Shown one piece after another: positions 13,887 through 17,842 of a stretch of 17,842 nucleotides of DNA. The DNA lies in assembly GCA_045611785.1 (NCBI GenBank), contig JAZKXV010000030.1, forward strand, positions 1 to 17,842, read 5' to 3'. Both the position numbers and the translations under genes were made by a program. Under the pieces are notes generated by a model. That model ran no database searches. It was not told the origin of the DNA and saw only the letters and a list, made by a program, of their open reading frames with translations. Origin of the DNA: JAFTYO01 sp045611785 (GTDB lineage: Bacteria > Pseudomonadota > Alphaproteobacteria > RF32 > CAG-239). Numbering within the stretch: position 1 is the stretch's first letter; the number at the start of each line of letters is the position of its first letter.

Positions 13887-14399
13887 GTGCAGGAAAATTT
13901 TTCTATTGAAGAAACAAAAGCCTTTAACACAGGAGTATGTGCAATAATTGTTTTTGCCATATTAATGTTTCTTATGTTTTTTTCCGGGAATGACTACAAA
14001 CATGTTGACACGGCTTTTTACCATATAAATGCAACCTTTGGTCGCACAGACGGATTACTTGTCGGCGACAAAGTACGTATGGCCGGGGTCGATATAGGTC
14101 GTATTGTTGACGCAAAACTTGACGATAATTATAATGCCATATTAAAGCTTGAAATAAAATCAGGTCTTAATATTCCTGATGATAGCAGTGCTTCTATTGT
14201 AAGCTCGGGCCTTATGGGAAATAAATATATAGAAATCGAACCGGGCGGATCTGAAGATTTTATCTTAGATGGTGGAGAATTTAGCTATACACAGGATGCA
14301 ATGGTGTTAGAAGAGTTACTTGATAGAATAATTGCTATTGGTAAATCAAAAAATAAAAATAGCCAAGAAAATGATATTAAGGAGGATATTAATGAGTAA
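13887..14399 (+). CDS. MCE-domain (MlaD-like) protein, first of two
   Basis: The product has 170 residues: an N-terminal membrane anchor (about 15-33) and one MCE domain (about 40-128) with the family motifs GLLVGDKVRMAGVDIGRI and SGLMGNKYIEIEPGG. MlaD-type proteins form hexameric rings in the inner membrane that feed phospholipids between the membranes with an MlaFEB-type ABC transporter. The GTG at 13887 has GGAG seven bases upstream, giving a normal-length N-terminus; a longer frame to 13824 has no such site. Its 3' end overlaps the second MCE gene by eight bases. No mlaE, mlaF or mlaB is in the window. A charged tail of about 20 residues is unlikely to be structured. Confidence 0.85.
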   Translation: MQENFSIEETKAFNTGVCAIIVFAILMFLMFFSGNDYKHVDTAFYHINATFGRTDGLLVGDKVRMAGVDIGRIVDAKLDDNYNAILKLEIKSGLNIPDDSSASIVSSGLMGNKYIEIEPGGSEDFILDGGEFSYTQDAMVLEELLDRIIAIGKSKNKNSQENDIKEDINE

Positions 14400-14844
14400 A
14401 AAACCTGTTGAAACAATTATGGGAATTGTGGTTTTAATTGTTGCTGTCTTATTCTTGTTTTTTGCTTATCGCGTATCTGATTTGCAAGTTGTCAAAGGCT
14501 ATGAATTAAAAGCTAAATTTTTAAAAGTTGGCGGAATAAATGTCGGATCAGATGTCAGAATTAATGGCATTAAAGTTGGCACGGTAATTGAACAAAAGCT
14601 CAATCCTGAAGATTATATGGTAGATTTAACTCTTAGTATTGCATCTAATATTAAGCTCCCTAAAGATAGTGAGGTGGCCATTGTCGGAGACGGATTAATG
14701 GGTAACAAATTCATTAAAATCGAACCCGGCAAAACCGATAATTTTCTATCTGACGGAGATGAGTTTGAAAACACTAAAGATTTCAAATCCTTAGAAGATA
14801 TGGTTGGTGAAATTATATTTATGGTGACAGACAATGGTAACTAA
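14392..14844 (+). CDS. mlaD: MCE-domain (MlaD-like) protein, second of two
   Basis: The product has 150 residues: a membrane anchor (about 8-26) and one MCE domain (about 38-130) with GGINVGSDVRINGIKVGTV and DGLMGNKFIKIEPGK. It is close to the typical alphaproteobacterial MlaD in length and in its position ahead of DUF2155. AAGGAGG six bases upstream decides the ATG at 14392; the longer frame upstream overlaps the first MCE gene too far. It aligns well with its neighbour (GLMGNK[YF]I[EK]IEPG, then [IL].DG.EF), so the pair arose by tandem duplication and may build a mixed ring. It overlaps DUF2155 by 11 bases. Confidence 0.87.
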   Translation: MSKKPVETIMGIVVLIVAVLFLFFAYRVSDLQVVKGYELKAKFLKVGGINVGSDVRINGIKVGTVIEQKLNPEDYMVDLTLSIASNIKLPKDSEVAIVGDGLMGNKFIKIEPGKTDNFLSDGDEFENTKDFKSLEDMVGEIIFMVTDNGN

Positions 14845-15616
14845 AATTAAATTTATATTCGCACTTTTATGCTGTATATTAGCAGCATTTAAGGCATCTG
14901 CCGAACAAATTGAAACCAATACTGCGCAAATGCACGCCATGGATAAAATTACAGGTCGTGTAAATATAATTGAAGTTCCTGTAAACGGAGAAGTCAAGTT
15001 CGGTACATTTTCTGTTGTAGTCAGAAGCTGTAAAACCAATGCTGAAGGAGAAGTTCCGGAAAACTATGCCTTTGTTGATGTTACAGATAAAAGCTTCGAT
15101 AAAGAAGAATTTAACATTTTTAAAGGTTGGATGATATCTTCATCTCCGGCGGTAAATGCTGTTGAACATCCTATATATGATGTATGGTTATTAAAATGTT
15201 TTAATTCAGATCACGAAAATAAAAACATACTTTCAGAAGAACAACTTGTTCAAAGAGATAAGCTTCCCAGATTGCAAGAAGTTATTGAGCAGGTTAAAAA
15301 TCAAGAAACAAACAATCTGGTTGATGTAGAAACAATAAACATAACATTTAAAGATTCTATGTATAAAGAAGAAAAAGTTGTAAAAAAAGAAACAACCAAA
15401 ACTACAGAAAATGAAAATCAAGGATCTCCTCAAAACTTACTTAATATCACAGAGAACTTCGATGAACCTGAAGAAGAATTAATTGAGTTACCTAATAATG
15501 AACTTTCCGCTTTATTACAAAAAGAAGCTCAAAATATTATGGTTGAAGAAGAATCCTCAATTGATGATGAACTATCTGCAGCAATTGATGCAGAATTAGC
15601 AAAACACAACAGATAA
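14834..15616 (+). CDS. DUF2155 envelope protein with long acidic tail
   Basis: The product has 260 residues. A signal peptide ends at ASA (23), followed by the DUF2155 domain (about 36-125): TGRVNIIEVPVNGEVKFGTF, then VVRSC with C66, the hallmark FKGWMISSSPAVNAVEHPIYDVW, and C122. The family is mainly alphaproteobacterial, and its gene commonly follows an MCE gene, so a role in envelope lipid transport or its assembly is plausible but not established. The two cysteines may form a disulfide. About 135 further residues follow the domain, rich in E, Q, K and N, longer than usual and probably disordered. The ATG overlaps the second MCE gene by 11 bases, so the three genes are one operon. A terminator follows. 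Confidence 0.85.
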   Translation: MVTKIKFIFALLCCILAAFKASAEQIETNTAQMHAMDKITGRVNIIEVPVNGEVKFGTFSVVVRSCKTNAEGEVPENYAFVDVTDKSFDKEEFNIFKGWMISSSPAVNAVEHPIYDVWLLKCFNSDHENKNILSEEQLVQRDKLPRLQEVIEQVKNQETNNLVDVETINITFKDSMYKEEKVVKKETTKTTENENQGSPQNLLNITENFDEPEEELIELPNNELSALLQKEAQNIMVEEESSIDDELSAAIDAELAKHNR

Positions 15617-15630
15617 TAAGCTCATGCTTA

Positions 15631-15667
15631 TAAATAAAAAGTTGCACAATGTGCAACTTTTTATTTA
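15631..15667. terminator. Bidirectional terminator between DUF2155 and rlmB
   Basis: A perfect 17-bp stem (15631-15647 with 15651-15667), core AAAAAGTTGCAC/GTGCAACTTTTT, has only a three-base AAT loop as drawn. It lies between two convergent genes, and its right arm contains the rlmB stop codon (15661-15663). T-runs on both strands make it work in both directions. Confidence 0.88.
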
Positions 15668-16410
15668 TTGAGCTCATATAAAACTACAGCCGCAGCAGTT
15701 GAAACATTTAAACTCTCTACTTTTTCACTTATCGGTAAACGAATCGTTATATCGCAAGATTCTTCTACCAAACGTCTCATACCTGCCCCTTCACTACCCA
15801 TAATAACAGCCAGTTTTGTGTTTTTATCAATTTCAGCCACATTACTTTTTGCATAGCCATCCATTCCTACAATCCAAAAACCATTTTTCTTCAAAGTTTC
15901 AATTGTTCTTGCTAAATTTGTAACTCTAACAACGGGTAAAAATTCCATAGTTCCCGCAGCAGCTTTTGCCATTGCACCGCTTTCTTGCGGAGAATTTTTA
16001 TCTTGTATAATAAGAGCCTTAGTTCCAAAAGCAGCACATGAACGAATAATTGCTCCCACATTTTGAGGATCTGTAACCTGATCTAATATTAAAACATTAC
16101 ACTTTTCTTCATTAGCGGTCATTTCACACAATTCTTCAATACTCAAGCCCTCTAATTCTGAGCAGTAAAGAGCATAACCCTGATGTACGGCATCAAAAGG
16201 AAGTAATTTATCAATATCTTTCTTATCTGCTGTAACAACATTAAGACTAGGATATTTTGCCCTGATTTGAACTGCATTTTCCGGAGTACATACGAGTTTT
16301 TTTAATTTTCTGCTCGGATTTTCAAGAGCAGCCATAACTGCATGCCTACCATACAAAACTAAATCATTCGAATTGTTTTTCTGCTTTACCGGTTTAGCAA
16401 ATTTTTTCAT
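15661..16410 (-). CDS. rlmB: 23S rRNA 2'-O-methyltransferase RlmB (SpoU/TrmH family)
   Basis: The 249-residue product methylates the ribose of a conserved guanosine in the peptidyl transferase region of 23S rRNA (G2251 in E. coli) using S-adenosylmethionine. An N-terminal substrate-binding domain begins with LYGRHAVMAALENP. The C-terminal SpoU knot carries all three motifs: NVGAIIRSCAAFG, VIMGSEGAGMRRLVEESCD and IRLPISEKVESLNVSTAAA. Length fits the family. The ATG at 16410 overlaps the murQ 3' end by 17 bases, so the two are translated from one message; AGG eight to ten bases ahead may serve as the ribosome binding site. A TTG six bases upstream is an alternative start. Its location beside tRNA-Tyr, tRNA-Gly and tuf is common in Alphaproteobacteria. 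Confidence 0.92.
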   Translation of the reverse strand: MKKFAKPVKQKNNSNDLVLYGRHAVMAALENPSRKLKKLVCTPENAVQIRAKYPSLNVVTADKKDIDKLLPFDAVHQGYALYCSELEGLSIEELCEMTANEEKCNVLILDQVTDPQNVGAIIRSCAAFGTKALIIQDKNSPQESGAMAKAAAGTMEFLPVVRVTNLARTIETLKKNGFWIVGMDGYAKSNVAEIDKNTKLAVIMGSEGAGMRRLVEESCDITIRLPISEKVESLNVSTAAAVVLYELNK

Positions 16411-17299
16411 CTCCAATTACCTTTCTTAAAATTCCGTTATGTTCAGCCAACATCTTTAAGGCCGTATCCTTATCACATTTCTTTATTTTCATAACGCAAG
16501 CTGTTTTAACACTATATCCCGAATCTTGCAACACGCTTAATGCTTCTTCTTTCTCTATAGAACAAATTTGTGAAACAAAGCGTGCACCACGGTCTATTAG
16601 TTTTTCATTTACCATACGCATATCTATCATGTAGTTTTTATATGTTTTACCGATTCGGATCATTGCACCTGTAGATAACATATTTAGAACCATTTTTTGA
16701 GCCGTACCGGATTTTAATCTTGAAGAACCTGTAATTGCTTCTTGTCCGACTACAGTACAGATACATACATCTGAAAATTCTTTTAATTTAGCATTTGGGT
16801 TAGATGTTATACCTATTGTAGGCACACCCATTTTTTGAGCTTGTTTTAATATTGAAAGAACATATTTAGGATTTCCACTGGCAGAAATTCCAACGACAAC
16901 ATCATTAGAAGTCGGATTAAATGTATTTAAATCAGCAAGACCAAATTCTTCATTATCTTCTGCATTTTCAATAGAGAAACGAAGGGCTTTATCCCCTCCG
17001 GCTATATAACCTTGCACCATAGAGCGTTCGACTCCAAAAGTCGGCCAACATTCTGAAGCATCTAAAACGCCTAATCTTCCGCTTGTACCGGCACCAAAAT
17101 ATGCCAAACGTCCACCTTTTAAGAATGCCGCTGATATGATTTCAATCGCTTTAGCAATATTTTCAAGTTCTGCCTCAACAGCTATTGCTACCTTTTTATC
17201 TTCATTATTGATAGATTTTGCTATATCGATAGGTTCCATCAAATCAATATTTACTGTATCAGCATTTGTTTGCTCTGTTAAAATAATATTTTCTGCCAT
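16394..17299 (-). CDS. murQ: N-acetylmuramic acid 6-phosphate etherase
   Basis: The 301-residue enzyme cleaves the lactyl ether of MurNAc-6-phosphate to give GlcNAc-6-phosphate and D-lactate, a cytoplasmic step in recycling of cell-wall sugars. It is a SIS-domain protein: LAYFGAGTSGRLGVLDASE binds the sugar phosphate, and E83 (in ASECWPT) and E114 (in ENAEDN) fall at the positions known to be catalytic in the family. ISASGNPKYV and the GSSRLKSGTAQKM block are further hallmarks. Length is typical. GGGAGG seven bases upstream decides the ATG at 17299 over the longer frame to 17341. It overlaps rlmB at its 3' end. Upstream kinase or transporter genes for MurNAc are not in the window. Confidence 0.93.
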   Translation of the reverse strand: MAENIILTEQTNADTVNIDLMEPIDIAKSINNEDKKVAIAVEAELENIAKAIEIISAAFLKGGRLAYFGAGTSGRLGVLDASECWPTFGVERSMVQGYIAGGDKALRFSIENAEDNEEFGLADLNTFNPTSNDVVVGISASGNPKYVLSILKQAQKMGVPTIGITSNPNAKLKEFSDVCICTVVGQEAITGSSRLKSGTAQKMVLNMLSTGAMIRIGKTYKNYMIDMRMVNEKLIDRGARFVSQICSIEKEEALSVLQDSGYSVKTACVMKIKKCDKDTALKMLAEHNGILRKVIGDEKIC

Positions 17300-17380
17300 A
17301 AAATATCCTCCCAAAATCAAGTCTTTGAAGCATTTATGCACATTTTATGCAAAATTATTTAATTTTTAATAAAAAAAAGG

Positions 17381-17410
17381 TTGACAAGAGAACAAAAATA
17401 AGGTTATTTG
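17381..17410 (+). promoter_or_regulatory. Candidate promoter for the tRNA-tuf unit
   Basis: A perfect TTGACA (17381-17386) is followed by a weak -10 (TATTTG at 17405-17410 with an 18-base spacer). It lies about 50 bases before tRNA-Tyr on the + strand and faces the two tRNAs and tuf. The -35 is convincing; the -10 is not certain. It is divergent from murQ. Confidence 0.55.
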
Positions 17411-17461
17411 CATTGAAGAAGGAAATAAAGATTTGTTCTTTCCCGTCTTACTAAAAAAAAT

Positions 17462-17547
17462 GGAGGGGTGGCAGAGCGGTCAAATGCAACGGACTGTAAA
17501 TCCGTCGACTTTAGTCTACGATGGTTCGAATCCATCCCCCTCCACCA
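17462..17547 (+). tRNA. tRNA-Tyr (anticodon GTA)
   Basis: The acceptor stem GGAGGGG (17462-17468) pairs with CCCCTCC (17537-17543), followed by discriminator A and an encoded CCA. The anticodon stem ACGGA/TCCGT holds loop CTGTAAA with anticodon GTA. A long variable arm (around CGACTTTAGTCTACG) marks a class II tRNA, as expected for bacterial tRNA-Tyr. The T arm is GATGG-TTCGAAT-CCATC. It lies first in a likely transcript with tRNA-Gly and tuf. Confidence 0.96.
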
Positions 17548-17575
17548 TTTAGGTTTTATTCTGATTGCTGAGTTT

Positions 17576-17649
17576 GCGGGTGTAGCTCAATGGTAGAGCA
17601 GAAGCCTTCCAAGCTTATGACGAGGGTTCGATTCCCTTCACCCGCTCCA
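17576..17649 (+). tRNA. tRNA-Gly (anticodon TCC)
   Basis: The acceptor stem GCGGGTG (17576-17582) pairs with CACCCGC (17639-17645), followed by discriminator T and an encoded CCA. The D arm is GCTC-AATGGTA-GAGC, and the anticodon loop CTTCCAA gives anticodon TCC. The T arm is GAGGG-TTCGATT-CCCTT, whose last pair is weak. The first anticodon-stem pair reads G-A, which I believe is also found in other bacterial copies of this tRNA. It lies 28 bases after tRNA-Tyr and 53 before tuf. Confidence 0.95.
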
Positions 17650-17702
17650 AATCATCACATATCGGAAATTGTCTTAACCCCTTTAGATAGGATTTTATAA
17701 CA

Positions 17703-17842
17703 ATGGCAAAAGAGAAATTTGAACGCAGTAAGCCACACTGCAACATTGGTACGATTGGACACGTAGACCATGGTAAAACAACATTAACAGCAGCTATTAC
17801 AAAAGTATTAGCAGAAGCTGGTGGTGCTGAATTCGTTGATTA
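17703..17842 (+). CDS. tuf: Elongation factor Tu, 5' part
   Basis: The frame opens at an ATG at 17703 and runs off the right edge after 46 codons. It begins MAKEKFERSKPHCNIGTIGH and contains the GTP-binding P-loop GHVDHGKTTLTAAIT, which is diagnostic of EF-Tu, the factor that delivers aminoacyl-tRNA to the ribosome. The C in PHCNIGTIGH is where many homologues have V or L. A weak AGGAT lies about eleven bases upstream. Placement after tRNA-Tyr and tRNA-Gly is a conserved arrangement and suggests co-transcription. Confidence 0.96.
   Translation, partial: MAKEKFERSKPHCNIGTIGHVDHGKTTLTAAITKVLAEAGGAEFVD

Noticed and set aside
14332..14391. Longer start of the second MCE gene at 14332
   Set aside because: AAGGAGG directly precedes the ATG at 14392, and the extension would overlap the first MCE gene by 68 bases.
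1..17842. CRISPR array, insertion sequence or integrase
   Set aside because: I saw no regularly spaced repeats, transposase or recombinase motifs, or terminal inverted repeats on either strand.

Overview
The window comes from a low-GC alphaproteobacterium, probably a host-associated or gut lineage. Three things support this. The Y-family polymerase gene carries a GTTC-N7-GTTC LexA operator, the form typical of Alphaproteobacteria (read here as GAAC-N7-GAAC on the + strand). A DUF2155 gene, a mainly alphaproteobacterial family, lies directly behind MCE (MlaD-like) genes. The right end has rlmB, tRNA-Tyr, tRNA-Gly and the start of tuf.

Left part (1-5560): this looks like accessory DNA. On the minus strand a two-domain AAA+ ATPase is followed by a WYL-domain regulator and the start of a third, unrecognised gene whose ribosome binding site lies inside the WYL gene. 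A perfect palindrome with 11-nt arms sits between the ATPase and regulator genes. Upstream lie two broken genes: a phage-type relic with several frame changes, and an ORF split at a U UUU UUA heptamer. After these comes a membrane protein with a double zinc ribbon and an ATG-less ORF overlapping it.

Middle part (5560-10380): a secreted protein of unknown function, a UmuC-like polymerase under a clear SOS promoter, a small hypothetical protein, a membrane-anchored DUF1566-like protein, an exported GH24 lysozyme-like protein, and a KilAC/ANT-domain protein of phage type. Several of these genes lack a visible Shine-Dalgarno sequence, and the KilAC gene looks richer in G and C than its neighbours, so part of this block was probably acquired.

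Right part (10380-17842): this looks like the chromosomal backbone. It holds a TPR-like protein, a TrmN6-family methyltransferase, an exported LprI-like protein, a small soluble histidine kinase, two overlapping MCE-domain genes joined to DUF2155, convergent rlmB and murQ sharing an overlap, and a promoter reading through tRNA-Tyr and tRNA-Gly into tuf. The MCE/DUF2155 genes point to envelope lipid transport, and murQ to recycling of cell-wall MurNAc.

The best candidate for an undescribed system is the double-AAA+/WYL/unknown cluster at 1-3245. Its function is inference only; a defence or stress role is suggested by its architecture, not shown.
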